Shown piece by piece: positions 1-11,348 of a stretch of DNA of 64,000 nt. Source of the DNA: Diphasiastrum complanatum. Its lineage: Eukaryota > Streptophyta > Lycopodiopsida > Lycopodiales > Lycopodiaceae. The stretch covers positions 62,229,910-62,293,909 of the forward strand of contig CM055095.1 of the NCBI GenBank assembly GCA_029204225.1, given 5' to 3'. Numbering within the stretch: position 1 is the stretch's first letter; each line of letters begins with the position of its first letter. Under the pieces are notes generated by a model. That model did no database searches and was not told the DNA's origin. It saw only the letters and a list, made by a program, of their open reading frames with translations. Position numbers and translations under genes: made by a program.

Positions 1-1180
1 TGGAAATTCAAAATGAAAAACATACTGATGGAGAAAGATGTGTGGGAAGTCGTCATAGGTGATGAGAGAAGGCCGCCAAATGAAGCAGACATCAAAGTGT
101 TCGACAAAAAGGTGAGGAAAGCTTTGACCTTCATTAACTTGTCAGTGAAGGATCACATCATTACCCACATTTGTGATGCTATTACACCCAGACAGGCATG
201 GGATGTGCTAAAGGAGCAGTTCAAGACGTCAAATCCGTCAAGAATCATGTTTCTGAAGTCAAAGTTGAATAGTGCCCGCAGGGAGCAAGGAGAGCACATT
301 CCATGACCAGAATCAAGACAATGAGAGATGAATTGCATTCTATTGGAGAGCGCATACATGATGTGGAGCTGGTGCATAATGCATTATGCAGCATTGCAGA
401 ATCCTATCAGATGTTTGTGAGCGGAATAGCATCAAGAGAAAGATTGCCAACCTTTGACGAGCTCACAGGAATCTTGATGCAGGAAGAGCAACGACGAGAA
501 ATGGTAAAAGCTAGACGTCAAAATACTGACAATCAGGCACTTGCGACACGCCAAAAACAAGGCAAGGGCAAGAAGAAGTCTAAGCAGCAATTTGCCAAGT
601 CTCAGGAGGATGAGGGATCTTCCAGCAAAACTAAGAAGAAAGGCAAGTGCTTCCATTGTGGTAAAAGGGGCCATTGGAAGAGTGAATGTCGCAAATTCCT
701 AGCGGAACAAGGCAAGGGAAAACCAAAACAAGCAGGTAACCTTGTCGATGAGGGTGAGATTGAAGACTCTAGCATCTTCATATCTGCATTGTCATCTAAT
801 CAAGATGATCAAGCATGGTATATTGACTCAGGAGCCACAAGACACATGACAGGTAACAAGAATTGGTTCAGTAGTTTGAAGGTGTTGGATAATGGAACAT
901 CTATTTCACAAGCAAATGGTGAGGTGTGCATGATCAAGGGGATAGGCACAGTTTCAATCCAACTGCCTGATGGCAAAAGCAGGATGATCAGGGAGGTACT
1001 TTATGTACCAGGTTTGAAGAAAAATCTACTTTTTGTTGGAGTCATTACTGATCAAAAGTTGAAAGTAGAATTCGTTTATGATCGTTGCTTTGTGAAGGAT
1101 GCGAACCAAAAGTTCAAAGTTATTGCGAATGGAGTAAGAGAGCTCAATACAAAATTGTACAGGTTGAATGCTACAATCAA
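1..1180 (+). pseudogene. Copia-1 gag and protease (decayed, 5' cut by window edge)
   Basis: Gag of a Ty1/copia retrotransposon, the RNA-packaging capsid polyprotein, followed by the aspartic protease that cleaves it. The first open piece (13-306) is the gag UBN2-type region. It breaks by frameshift near 303 and continues in another frame to about 1180. That second piece has a lysine-rich stretch, one CCHC zinc knuckle (CFHCGKRGHWKSEC, about 649-690), and the protease motif DSGAT in WYIDSGATRHMTG near 817-850. A second frameshift near 1180 moves the reading frame into the integrase part. Two frameshifts make it non-functional. The 5' LTR and gag start lie outside the window. Confidence 0.9.
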
Positions 1181-2818
1181 GGGGCAACATGGACTCCTTC
1201 GCAAACTGAGTTGTGGCACAAGAGGCTTGGTCACTTGAACTTGGGAAGCCTCACTTTGATGAGAAAATTGGAGATGGTAACAGGACTGCCTACCATAGAA
1301 GATCACTTGAAATCGATGTGCGAATATTGTATATATGGGAAGCAACATCGAGAGAAGTTCAATAAAGGGGGTGTTGCAAGAGCAAAGAACATCCTGGATT
1401 TAATCCACACAGATTTATGCGGGCCCATGAGGACCATGTCCTTAGGAAAAGCCTTCTATTTCATGACCTTTATTGATGATATGTCACGTAAGACGTGGAT
1501 CTATTTCTTGAAGAAGAAATCAGATGCTTTTGATAACTTCAAGAACTTGGTCGAAAATCAGACATGTAAGAAGATCAAAGTCCTAAGATCAGATAGTGGA
1601 GGTGAGTATAAGTCTAATGACTTCAATGATCTTTGTGATCAATGTGGGATTAAAAGACAATTTACGCAAGCTCATACTCCTGCTCTCAATGGTGTAGCTG
1701 AGCGCAAAAATCGTACGATTGTGGAAAGTGCCAGATCTATGCTTGTTGAGATGAAATTACCAAAAGATTTTTGGTCAAAAGCATGTAGCACGGCAGTCTA
1801 TCTTCAAAATAGAAGTCCTACCATTGCCATACCAAAAATAACACCTAAGGAAGCATTCACAAAGAAGAAGCCAAAGGTGAACCACTTGCGAATCTTTGGA
1901 TGTAAGGCCTTTGTACATATTCCTAAGGAAGAGAGACGTAAACTTGATGTAAAAGCTATCAAGTGCATATTCCTAGGATATGATGATCGCGTGAAGGGCT
2001 ATAGATGTTTTGATCCAGTCGAAAACAAAATCCATATAAGCCGAGATGTTATCTTTGATGAATCCAAGATGTATGAAGATGAAGACACATCCAGTAGGAA
2101 AAATGGTATAGTGAGGATACCACTTGATGATGATCCATTCATTGACTTTCCGAGTGATGAACATGAGGATACATCTCAAGATACTACTACTCAACCTCAA
2201 GAAACAGGTTGGAGAGGTAGGGACAAACATTTTGGTGCAAGAAGGATTGAAATTGCAGGTGACAAACACAAGGAGAAGGATGTACCGTGGGATACATTTT
2301 CACCGGGAAGCCAATCATCTGACAGAAAGCTCTCTAAGTGGTTTGAGAGATTGATGGAGAGCCGCGACATAGATGACTTTCCAGGATCATCTAACCAGGG
2401 AGAGCTACGAAGATCAACAAGAGAGAAGATACTACCTGAAAGGTATGAAGCAAATTATGCTATCTTATCTAGCATTATTCAAGGCAAAGAACCTTCGACT
2501 TATAGTGAAGCGAAGGATGATGATGTTTGGATCAAGGCCATGGGAGAGGAGATGGAGTCAATTGCTAAGCATAGCACATGGGACTTAGTAGAACCACCAG
2601 TTGGCAAGAAACCCATTGGTTGCAAAGTATACAGAACTAAGTGCCATGCAGATGGAAGCATAGCAAAGCACAAAGCAAGATTGGTAATCAAAGGGTACGC
2701 ACAAAATGAAGGCATTGACTATGAGGAGACCTTTGCACCGGTTTGTAAGTGGAATACTCTACGTCTACTTATTGCTTTAGCTTCACATTTTGGTTGGCCT
2801 TTCATCAGATGGATGTGA
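1085..2818 (+). pseudogene. Copia-1 integrase and N-terminal reverse transcriptase
   Basis: Continuation of the Copia-1 polyprotein. It opens with a GAG-pre-integrase domain (LWHKRLGHLN, then a CEYCIYGKQHR zinc-binding end). The rve integrase core follows with its D, D and E all visible: HTDLCGP, RSDSGGEY and NGVAERKNR. Next comes an acidic linker and the first part of the reverse transcriptase, where KARLVIKGYAQNEGIDYEE is typical of copia. Domain order (integrase before RT) is diagnostic for Ty1/copia rather than Ty3/gypsy. The frame is lost near 2800, inside RT, by a small indel. Integrase itself is open, so this copy is moderately old rather than ancient. Confidence 0.92.
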
Positions 2819-3984
2819 AATCTGCTTTTCTAAATGGTGAGTTAGAAGAAGAAGTGTTCATGGATCAACCTAAAGGCTTTGTAACGAAAGGACAGGAAAA
2901 TAAAGTATGTCGCTTGAAGAAAGCGCTTTATGGTCTTAAACAAGCACCACATGCGTGGTATAGCAGGATTGATGCCTACTTTCGTTCAAAGGGGATGGTG
3001 AGAACACATTCTGATCCAAATCTATATGTCTTATGCTTTGATGGTATGGTTGCTTTGATTGCTCTTTATGTTGATGACTTGATTATTACGGGAAATAATC
3101 AAGAGATGATAGACATGATCAAGAAAGACCTCATGGAACAATTTGAGATGACGGATCTCAGCCTGATGCATTACTGTCTTGGAGTATAAGCGTGGCAAAA
3201 AGGACATGAAGTGGGTTTAACACAGGTGAAGTATGTCAAAGATTTGCTGCACAGGTTTAGGTTGCAGGATTGCAAACCAGTAAATACTCCTATTGAACCA
3301 GGTAAAAAGCTTTCTAAGCTTGATGAATCACAGTCATTTGATGCTACGCTATATAGACAGTTAGTAGGGAGCTTAATTTACCTTACCACAACTGGACCAG
3401 ATATATGCTATGCTGTTGGCATCGTAAGTCAGTTTATGGCAGCACCTACGGAAACGCATTGGAAAGCAGCTAAACGCATTTTGCATTATGTGTAAGGCAC
3501 TTCAGAGTATGGCTTGATTTACAGGAAGCATGATGGTTTACCTGAGTTGTGTGGCTATGTGGATGCAGACTGGGGAGGTGACTATGATGATCGTAGATCC
3601 ACCACAGGATATATATTCCAGTTTTGTGGTAATTGCTTTTCTTGGTCTAGTAAGAAACAAAGTACAATTGCTCTTTCCACCACAGAAGCAGAGTATAAGG
3701 CAATGTGTAGTGTTGCACAAGAAGCTATATGGTTGAGACAAATCTTGGAAGAAATTGGCATGAAGCAGAAAAATCCCACAACTTTACATAGCGACAGTCA
3801 GAGTGGCATTCAGCTAGCAAAGAATCCAGTGTTTCATGCGAGAACTAAACACATTGAGATTCAATATTACTTCATACGTGAGAGGCTGCTGAGTCGTGAA
3901 ATTCATGTTGTTCATTGTAGCACAGAAGAACAACTAGCTGATATTTTCACTAAGCCACTTACTGGAGAAAAGTTTGACCGATGA
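2749..3984 (+). pseudogene. Copia-1 reverse transcriptase and RNase H
   Basis: C-terminal part of Copia-1 pol. RT motifs are present: MDVKSAFLNGELEEEVFM, LYGLKQAPHAWY and the catalytic YVDD (ALYVDDLIITG, near 3066-3100). RNase H follows, with VDADWGGDYDDRRSTTGY, TEAEYKAM and the C-terminal NPVFHARTKHIEIQYYF block. Two in-frame TAA codons, at 3187-3189 and 3493-3495, interrupt it. The same frame resumes after each one, so they are nonsense mutations and not domain boundaries. The frame ends with TGA at 3982-3984. No clear polypurine tract or 3' LTR was recognised downstream. Confidence 0.92.
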
Positions 3985-4389
3985 ATCTTAAGTTATTCTA
4001 GACTAGAACTTAAGAGTAAATTCTAGATGTATTCTAGATAGAACCCAAACTTTAGAATGATACTTTGTACCATGTCTAAAGTAAGGGCATTTTGAGGATT
4101 ACAATCCTTATATAGGCACCATAAGTGAGTCGAAAAAGTCTGAAACTTTTCAGGTGGAGAGGACTTTTTGGAACAACTCATGTGTCTTATAAGAATTGTG
4201 ATGTGCTTTTATGATAAGATACAACTTGGAAATCTGGGGAGTTGTGATTGAAAAATCATAAATCAGACTCTAGTAAGGTATACCTGATCTTTAAGAGAGG
4301 GATGTGATCATGGTAAGATTACCCCAGATGAATAAACAAGATAACGAAAATTTGGTAAAGATTGGCCATCTTACCCAATCGGTTATGTT
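3985..4389 (+). other. Non-coding spacer after Copia-1
   Basis: AT-rich and without a gene. It may contain decayed Copia-1 3' UTR or LTR, because the phrase CTTAAGTTATTCT recurs at about 3987 and 4554. An imperfect inverted repeat of roughly 26-base arms spans about 4308-4412. Its right arm already belongs to the gypsy integrase relic that follows. Confidence 0.4.
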
Positions 4390-5262
4390 TATTTGGGTAA
4401 AATCTACCATGAATGCTTTGGATTTGGCTTAGGTACTTGTTGAGCATCTATTTAGGCTTCACGGATTACCTAGCGACATTATGAACATTCATGATTTGAA
4501 GTTCATCAGTCACTTTTGGTCGGCCATATTTACTAAACTAGATACAACTCTAAACTTAAGTTATTCTGGTCATTGATCAGATGGAAAAGGACAAATCAGT
4601 TGTGGATTTCCTGGCGGCAATCTCATTGGGAAGTGTATTCGCCCATGATTGAGCTGTCTATGCTAGGGTATCACGTTCTCTTATTGAGTATAGGACAAGA
4701 ATATGATGAATTATGATTGATATAGTTTAGATTCTAGTTATACTTGATCGTTTAAGAGAAGGATTACTTGCATGATCAAAAGAATAGATGATGTTTACAT
4801 TTATATTTTAATGGAAACTGAGTTGTAGTAAGCATTTGGCTACTGGTTATACCTCGTTCATGCTTATATATAATTATTTTAACATAGATCACCTATTTTA
4901 GGAAAGATTCAGATGATCATGTTTCAAAAGGTAGTGGATTTCCTACACAATATGTAGGACATGCTACAAATTGCACGTGAAAATGTCTAGTGTGCCCAGG
5001 ATAGGGACCGACATTATGCAAATCTGAAACAATCACCTCGAGACTTTCCGGTGGGAGATTGGGTGTATTTAAAAATCTCGAAGGATTCTAGTGTAATGCA
5101 TACTGGAAAGCATTATAATTTGTCCCCTAGATACAGAGGACCATATTAGATCCTGAAAAATATTGGATCCTTAGCTTACCAGTTGGACCTCCCGGAAGGA
5201 ACTCAAGTGCACCCGGTTTTTCACGTAAGTCGACTCAAGAAGAGTCTAAATGAAGGTGAGCA
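4390..5262 (+). mobile_element. Gypsy-1: Ty3/gypsy integrase relic
   Basis: Badly decayed piece of a Ty3/gypsy element on the + strand. At 4395-4560 conceptual translation gives integrase-core text (VEHLFRLHGLPSD and FISHFWSAIF). At 4960-5262 it gives the integrase C-terminal module: YANLKQSPRDFPVGDWVYLK, LSPRYRGPY and HPVFHVSRLKKSLNEG. Several in-frame stops are present and the integrase second Asp region is mutated (SDIMNIHDLKF). It is close in sequence to Gypsy-3 at 35-39 kb, probably the same family. The stretch 4560-4960 has lost readable coding sequence. Confidence 0.8.
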
Positions 5263-5877
5263 TAAACGAACCATCTAAACAACCCTTTCTTGTAATAGGA
5301 TCACCTAATACCAACCTATCTGGTTCATAATTAGTGACTTCCTATTCATACAAGAATTGCTTCTAAAAAAATTCCCATTTCTTAACAATCCTTAGAAGTT
5401 CCCAGAAGTAACCCAAATATTCTATCCATTCTGATTCAAAACCAAGTCTTTCATCTAGACACATTACAGATTCAATCTAGAATCAATACTATAGATGTTT
5501 CACCCAGGCAACTTTATATCAACTACTTCTCCCCCTTTTATCAGAAAACTTCACAAGTTTCCAATAAAAGTCATATCACACCAGATATAGTCTAGGAGAA
5601 ATCTCATTGAAGATCCCACTAAATTGGACAAGTCGATAGCAAATGTTGCATCAACTGACTCCAAGACAGCTAATGCTTCTTGGTTTCTAAGGGGAGGCTC
5701 GAACCTGGGACCCCAAGACAGCTAATGACCTAACATACTAGCATAACAACTTATCCAAAGGTATTCTTCTCTAATTATAGAAACCATTACCTCTTGGGAA
5801 ACCAACTCGAATAGATTAGAAAAAGGATTCGCACATGGATCAACGAATTATTTCCAATTAGTCATCCATGAATACCA
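5263..5877 (+). other. Spacer with a tRNA-like (SINE-like) box pair
   Basis: No gene. On the minus strand, 5696-5705 reads GGTTCGAGCC, a good RNA polymerase III B box, and 5729-5740 reads TAGTATGTTAGG, a weak A box about 25 bases upstream. This is the layout of a tRNA-derived SINE head. An exact 15-base direct repeat, CCAAGACAGCTAATG, lies at 5661-5675 and 5713-5727. I cannot define the ends of an element. Confidence 0.35.
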
Positions 5878-6344
5878 TTGTTAGTCTATGGAAAATTATC
5901 TAACCTTTCATGCACTATCATCCAAGGAACTCGGGTAGATACTTTACCTTCCAAGGAATCACATGAACTCAGGTTGTTATTGACATCAAAGAAGAGGTGG
6001 AGGCTCGAAAGCACTTTAACGACAAGCACGAGTCATATCAGACTTTCTACAGCAGTAGAGATCAGCCAAAGAAGAAGCCTCAGCCTACGAGGGCGTCAGC
6101 TCGAAGAGGAGATCAAAACCAGCAGAGAGAGGGAGATCAAGAAGGAAGATCGAAAGGTAGGAGCAAGAACAAGCAACAAGACGATGAGAAGAAAAACTGC
6201 GTCAGATGCAGACATGACGACCACACTGTGGATAAATGTTGGCTGAATCTGAAGATCGAGTGTGTACACTATCACAAGAAGGGTCATGCTGCCATTGATT
6301 GTTATCAGAATCCAAGGGACAAGAAGGCAAAAGGAAGGAGCTAG
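5878..6344 (+). pseudogene. Copia-2 gag with two zinc knuckles
   Basis: Decayed gag end of Copia-2, the outermost element of the nest. The useful frame is 5997-6344, rich in Lys, Arg and Gln, with two zinc knuckles in tandem. The first is intact (CVRCRHDDHTVDKC). The second has lost its second Cys (CVHYHKKGHAAIDC, where Tyr replaces Cys). Copia-6 at the right edge has the same double-knuckle layout with both intact, so the two belong to related copia families. Gag residues upstream of 5950 are too mutated to place. Confidence 0.8.
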
Positions 6345-6419
6345 AGTCCTCACATATTGATGAAAAATGAGCCAATCACAATCCATCTGCCTACTAGTTT
6401 TGTGCTACATCTCAAGTTG

Positions 6420-7574
6420 ATGTTCAAGTTCTAGGAGATGGATTGCAACATGAAGTGAGCGGAACTAGAGTGCTATGGCTGAACACCAATGACAGAGACA
6501 TAAGACTAGACGACGTCTTGTACATGCCTACATTACAAAAGGATCTACTAGTTGTGACAAGGATAGCAGATGCAGACATGCGTGTGACATTCACGATGAA
6601 GCATGCAACGTGGTGGATGCTAGCACCAGTACCCTCATCATGCAAGACAAACGAAAAGGCAACCTGTATCATCTGAAGGTACACCTACTTACAGAGCAAA
6701 CTCATCAAATCCATGAGTCCATGGATGTTCTATGACATAGAAGACTATGTCATATGAACACATTAGCGCTGTACAAAGCCAGCCAACATGGCGTATTCAT
6801 AAGTGTTAGCATCAAAGATGCAACCAGTCAAATATCCTGCGATGCATGCCACAAAGACAAGATGTCCCGTACACCCTTTACAAAGGACTCCTTCAGAGCG
6901 ATAGAGCTCCTGGAGGTGATACACTCGGACATCTACGGACCCTTGATGTGGCTTCTGCAGGAGGCTCAAGATACTATATCACCTTCATCGATGATTTCAG
7001 TAAGTTTGATGTTGTCTACTTCATCCACAACAAATTAGAAGCTCTTGACAAGTTTACAGAATTTGTAAATTGGGCAGAGAAGTGGACCAATAAGAAAGTC
7101 AAGCAGATACGAACAAACAGAGGTGGAGAATATATCTCCAACCAATTTGTTGGTTTTTGTAGCAGTCGCGAAATCCTTCATAGGAAGATTGCAGCCTACA
7201 CATCTCAGCACAATGGTGTTGTAGAGAGGAAGAATAAGACTCTCATGGCCTACTCAAAGGCATCAAGATCTCTATGGGATGAAGCAGTAGCTAAAGTCAC
7301 CTACCTGTAGAACAGGACAGGCAAATTGGATGTTTCTCACACTACCCCACATGAGGTGTGGTGGAGAAAGCCGAATCTGAGTGACAATTCAGACGATGAA
7401 CAACAAGACATGCAGCCTGCACCTAGAACACCTGCAACCCACAATGGTTCTGCTATCAATAGGAAGGACAAAGGCAAAGCAGTCGATGATCTTGCACCAT
7501 CTCCAAGGAGATCTACAAGGGAGAGAAGACAACATGTCAGGTACATACCCGCCAGTTCAGCTTCTACTCAATAA
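6420..7574 (+). pseudogene. Copia-2 protease remnant, pre-integrase and integrase
   Basis: The protease active site is lost, but its C-terminal part is readable at 6443-6676 (DVLYMPTLQKDLL). A GAG-pre-integrase remnant follows (CDACHKDKMSRTPF, about 6838-6880), with HSDIYGP holding the first integrase Asp. After a frameshift near 6950 the integrase core continues at 6960-7310 (YYITFIDDFSKF, NGVVERKNK). The second catalytic Asp is gone: RSDNGGEY has become RTNRGGEY. A stop at 7308-7310 and an acidic, Pro/Ser-rich linker (7326-7574) precede RT. Clearly inactive. Confidence 0.88.
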
Positions 7575-7599
7575 AATTTTGTGGATTCAGAGGTGAACC

Positions 7600-8057
7600 A
7601 CAAATCTATCAAGAAGCTGTTGAATGTCTAGAGAAGAACAAATGGATAAAGGCCATGGAAGACGAGATGGACTCCATGAAGAAGAAGAAAGTCTGGACTC
7701 TTGAATCAGTGCCGATAGACAGGAAGAATGTCAAATGTAAGTGGATCTAAAAATACAAATATGGACTAGATGGCAACGTATCTAGATACAAGGCCATGCT
7801 AGTTGTGAAATTTTTTTTGTAGAAGTATGGTGTTGACTACACTGAAACATTTTCTCCTGTAGTCAAACATACTTCTATACGCATATTGTTTGTGTATGCA
7901 GCAGCCTACAATCTAAATATCCATATTGTAGATGAAAAGATGGCATTCCTACATGGAGATCTCAACGAAGAAGTCTACATGGACTAGCCGCTAGGTTTTA
8001 CCTGTAAGTCATCTGCTGACTATGCTTGTAGGATTGTTTGCACAAGCATCTTCATGC
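7600..8057 (+). pseudogene. Copia-2 reverse transcriptase, first part
   Basis: N-terminal reverse transcriptase of Copia-2, with about four in-frame stops. Readable blocks are KWIKAMEDEMDSM, VKCKWI, YGVDYTETFSPVVKHTSIR and MAFLHGDLNEEVYMD. It stops abruptly at about 8039-8057, where the 8058-9311 insert begins. The frame resumes at 9312 with KSIYILKQSARQWY. Confidence 0.85.
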
Positions 8058-8220
8058 CTCTACTTCTCTATTAGCATCTTCTTCTTCCTCTATTAGTAGT
8101 TACTTGACAACGATTCTACTAGCTGAGACTCGGATATTCTATGGGTGTTCAAGTAGCTACTGTTTGATACATAATCGGATTTACAATGGGCTCAGCCATA
8201 GATGGCTTCTTATTCGTTCT

Positions 8221-8303
8221 GTCTTTAGTGTAATGGTAGTATAATGGTGTTGTACCCGCCTGTCAAAGGCACAACGACAACCTGATTTCGGTCCTTGATT
8301 GAC
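8221..8303 (+). pseudogene. tRNA-Asp(GTC)-like sequence
   Basis: The stretch TAGTATAATGG (A-box-like, preceded by a near copy TAGTGTAATGG), then CCCGCCTGTCA, closely matches the D-arm and anticodon arm of tRNA-Asp with anticodon GTC. A B-box-like GATTTCGGTCC follows. The anticodon stem is unpaired on its 3' side (AAAGGC instead of a GCGGG-type strand) and the acceptor stem does not close. It is therefore a decayed tRNA gene or the head of a tRNA-derived SINE, not a working tRNA. Confidence 0.5.
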
Positions 8304-8496
8304 AATGGTAGCTCATCTTGGATATAAAATCTATCAGGAACTCGATTTCCTACATTCTACAGATTGTTTCAGTTCTTTCATTGTTCTTACACACTACAGA
8401 TTATTGCTAAACTATTCTACTCAAGAAACATAGAATTAAACTAAAACTACTTTTACTAAAATCACAGAATCAGCACAAACTCTTTTAAACTGAAAT

Positions 8497-8795
8497 CACA
8501 GAACCTACAAAGTGCTTCTTACAACTGTCACTCAACAATTGTAAGAAGAACTCTTCAGGGAGCCAGAAACCAGGAAACATTGAGAATCAGTGGAATGGTA
8601 GATCAATCTCCAAGTCCTGCACATCTACTCGATACTAACACAAATGGGAATCCTACAAAGTGCTTCTTACAACTGTCACTCAACAGTTGTAAGAAGAACT
8701 CCTCAGGGAGCTAATAAATAAAAAGCATCTGAATAGAGTAGAATGATGGATCAGCTTCCAAGACCTACAAATCTACCTGATACTAATCCCAAACC
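8497..8795. repeat. Tandem duplication with internal hairpin
   Basis: Two units of about 150 bp start near 8499 and 8652. Both contain CTACAAAGTGCTTCTTACAA and then an inverted repeat in which CTTCTTACAACTGT pairs with ACARTTGTAAGAAG around a 6-base loop. The remainder is roughly 75-80% alike by eye. Confidence 0.65.
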
Positions 8796-9311
8796 AATCC
8801 TTAAGAGAGAATTAACAACAACAAACACATTCATACATCAGTACCCAAACTATATGCATGAAGATGGAGCATGGAAGGAAATGCAAGTAGTAGAATCTTC
8901 AATTCAAAGAACAACAACATTTCAGTACATAACACATGCTATGGAACTCATGGAGGAGGCTCCTATCTATACCCACAAGCTGTAGAATCTAATTGTATCA
9001 TATTTGGAGTCCACCTCTTGCAACTGAGTGAACCTTAATCTATAAACATTTGAGTTCCACCTCTTACTTGATAACATGAGGCCTCTTTATTAAAAACATA
9101 ACTCAAGTTGAGATAGTCTAAATTGCTAGCTCCCACATGGCTATCCATCTTTGGGGAAATACCATGGGGCTCACAAGATATTCATTTTAGCCTAGCACTA
9201 ATGATTCTATGCTCTCAGACTCGACTCTCAACTTCATCTCTGCTGGAAACTCTTTTTGGGTGATGAGACACTGCATCGACACGTCAGGGGCATGGCATCA
9301 GCTAACAAGTA

Positions 9312-9522
9312 TGCACAAGAGCATCTACATACTAAAACAGTCTGCCAGGCAGTGGTACAAGAAGAAGGATCATGCACTCAGATCCTTAGGCTTCCAGCCT
9401 TTAATGGCTGACTACAATGTCTATGTGAAAGTCATAGATGGTGAAATCATTGGTGTCTACGTTAACGACACACTGATTTTGTCAAAGAGCGACACATTGA
9501 TTGCACAGGTGAAGGAAGATAT
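9312..9522 (+). pseudogene. Copia-2 reverse transcriptase, middle part
   Basis: Resumption of the Copia-2 RT after the 1.25-kb insert: KSIYILKQSARQWYKKKDH, then IIGVYVNDTLILSKSD. The catalytic YVDD has become YVND (about 9456-9467), so the polymerase would be dead even if joined. The piece ends at the target site GATAT (9518-9522), where Copia-3 inserted. Confidence 0.88.
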
Positions 9523-10205
9523 TGTTAAATTCACACGTATGGACTGTCCACAACATGTACTTGTGATGATGTATCAAGATCAAGACTAGATTGAGATTTA
9601 AGATCTATCTTTGATTCTATGGCAAAAACACACTACTACATGCATTCAATCACTTCCAACTCTCACTCACACGTGTGGGAAGTGTTCCAAAAATAATCTA
9701 AGTAAAAACAAGCTGCTCTCCTCAGGTAGAGAGAGAAAATCATCATGAGCTCTCAGGTAGAGAGAGAAAGCTAGAAAACCAATTAGATCCAAATGAGAAG
9801 TACAATGATACTAGTAGGTCCATGAGCTACCACTATGCTTAACTATGATTGGACCACACTTTTGCCACCTCTTAATCCTATTGGACTGATCCATTCACCT
9901 CGAAATTCTATTGGACCATTTTCAAGCAAACCTCAAATTCTATTGGACCCCTCAAGGTTCCACCTCTAAATTCTATTGGACCACTTAAATTTCATCAAAC
10001 AAAAGTATTACACTTGTCTACACTCTAATTGGCACGAGTTTAGCCTCTTATTCTATTTTGGCTAAATAGTGGCATTACAAGTGGAAATGGGTAATTTGCC
10101 ATCTATGCCAAATTTGGTCCTATCAACATCCTACACCTAGATGCTTGATATAAAAAACATAAGACTCCTATATCTAACATAGATATTCTTTTTCAATTCT
10201 TCACA
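9523..10205 (-). repeat. Copia-3 3' LTR
   Basis: 683-bp LTR, TG to CA on the + strand. It carries GAGAGAGAAA-type direct repeats near 9728-9770 and a cluster of CCAAT boxes (minus strand, GTCCAATA) at about 9848, 9879, 9909, 9940 and 9973. Such a cluster would suit promoter or enhancer function in U3; function is inferred. Confidence 0.85.
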
Positions 10206-10220
10206 CTCCTAAAAAATTAT

Positions 10221-11348
10221 CTATGAAAATTTGAGCATTGATCTTGATATAACTCCAAGATTAGATCTATGCTTGATGAAAGCACTTTTGCTCAAAGGCT
10301 TGGCGAGTAGATCGGCAATACAAGAGGACGAGTTGACATGCTCCAAATAGATTTCTCCTCCAATAAACTTTTCTCTCACAAAATGGTGTGCCACTTCTAT
10401 ATGCTTGCTTCTTGCTTGAAATATGGGATTATTGGCAAGAGCTTGGGCCGAGATATTATCACACTTGATCACTGGTAGATCATCTTCCTTGATGCACTTT
10501 AGCTCCAATAATAATCTCTTGATCCAAAGCACCTCTTTGGTGGTTGTAGTGAGTGCTTTGTACTCGGCCTCACATGAAGAGAGAGATATAGTATCTTGCT
10601 TTTTGGAAAGCCAAGGTATTAGATTGCCTCCAAGAAAGATATTGTATGCACTAATAGACTTTCGATCCATCTTGTCACTTGCAAAATCCGAATCCGAGTA
10701 GCTAACAATGGATAGTTCTTCAATTTTATAAAGTAGACCATAATCACAAGATGAAGATACATATCTTAGAATCCTCTTGGCCATCTTCCAATGATGAATC
10801 TTAGGATCTTGCATAAATTGACTCAATTTGTGCACACAAAAACTTAAATCGGGCCTAGTAATGGTAAGCCAAATCAAGGAGCCTACAAGACTCCTAAAAA
10901 GTGTGATGTCCTCGAAGGATCTTTCATCACCTTTATTAGGATCTTTTACAATTTGCTCCATTGGAGTATCTATGCTCTTAGAATTTTCCATATGGAATTT
11001 TTTCAACATAGAGTGAGCATATCTAGATTGGCATATAAAAACATGATCTTCATAAAAATCAATCTCTAGGCCTAGGATGTAATGTGTTTCTCCTAGATCT
11101 TGCATTTTAAACTCACATCCAAGTGCTAGCTTAGTTTCACCAACTAGCTTGATACAACTTCCACAAAGAATAATGTCATCAACATAAATTAGAAGAATGA
11201 CAATATTACTATCAACAAACTTTAGATACATGGAAGGATCATAGTCACTAAGAGTAAATTCTAGTGAGATAAGGAAAGAATTAAGTCTTGAATACCATGA
11301 TCTTGGTGCTTGCTTGAGTCCATAAAGACTTTTGAAGAGCAAGCACAC
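10221..11348 (-). pseudogene. Copia-3 reverse transcriptase C-terminus and RNase H
   Basis: Open frame of 375 codons that is part of pol. It begins in RT (CLLFKSLYGLKQAPRSWY), has an intact YVDD (LLIYVDDIILCG), and continues through RNase H (SYSDSDFASDKMDRKS, CEAEYKAL, NPIFQARSKHIEVAHHFV), ending just before the 3' LTR. It is not a gene start: the coding frame continues upstream through an in-frame TGA near 11373 and a single-base frameshift near 11453. Confidence 0.9.

Larger units (their letters stand above)
8058..9311. mobile_element. 1.25-kb insert of unknown type inside Copia-2
   Basis: This sequence separates two halves of the Copia-2 RT. Its ends are bracketed by an imperfect direct repeat, TGCACAAGCATCTTCATGC (8039-8057) and TGCACAAGAGCATCTACAT (9312-9330), where the right copy is the RT coding sequence. 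That looks like a diverged target-site duplication of about 15-19 bases, the length made by LINE or SINE insertion. No transposase or RT is seen inside. It contains a tRNA-Asp-like stretch (8221-8303) and an approximately 150-bp tandem duplication (8497-8795). Small open frames here (8038-8244, 8743-8985) show no family resemblance. Confidence 0.55.

Noticed and set aside
4308-4412. Imperfect 105-bp hairpin that could be a MITE
   Set aside because: The right arm is readable as gypsy integrase (VKSTMNALDLA), so the pairing is more likely a local inverted duplication or chance in decayed coding sequence.
8221-8303. A functional tRNA-Asp gene
   Set aside because: The anticodon stem and acceptor stem do not pair and the A box is duplicated; it is listed only as tRNA-like.
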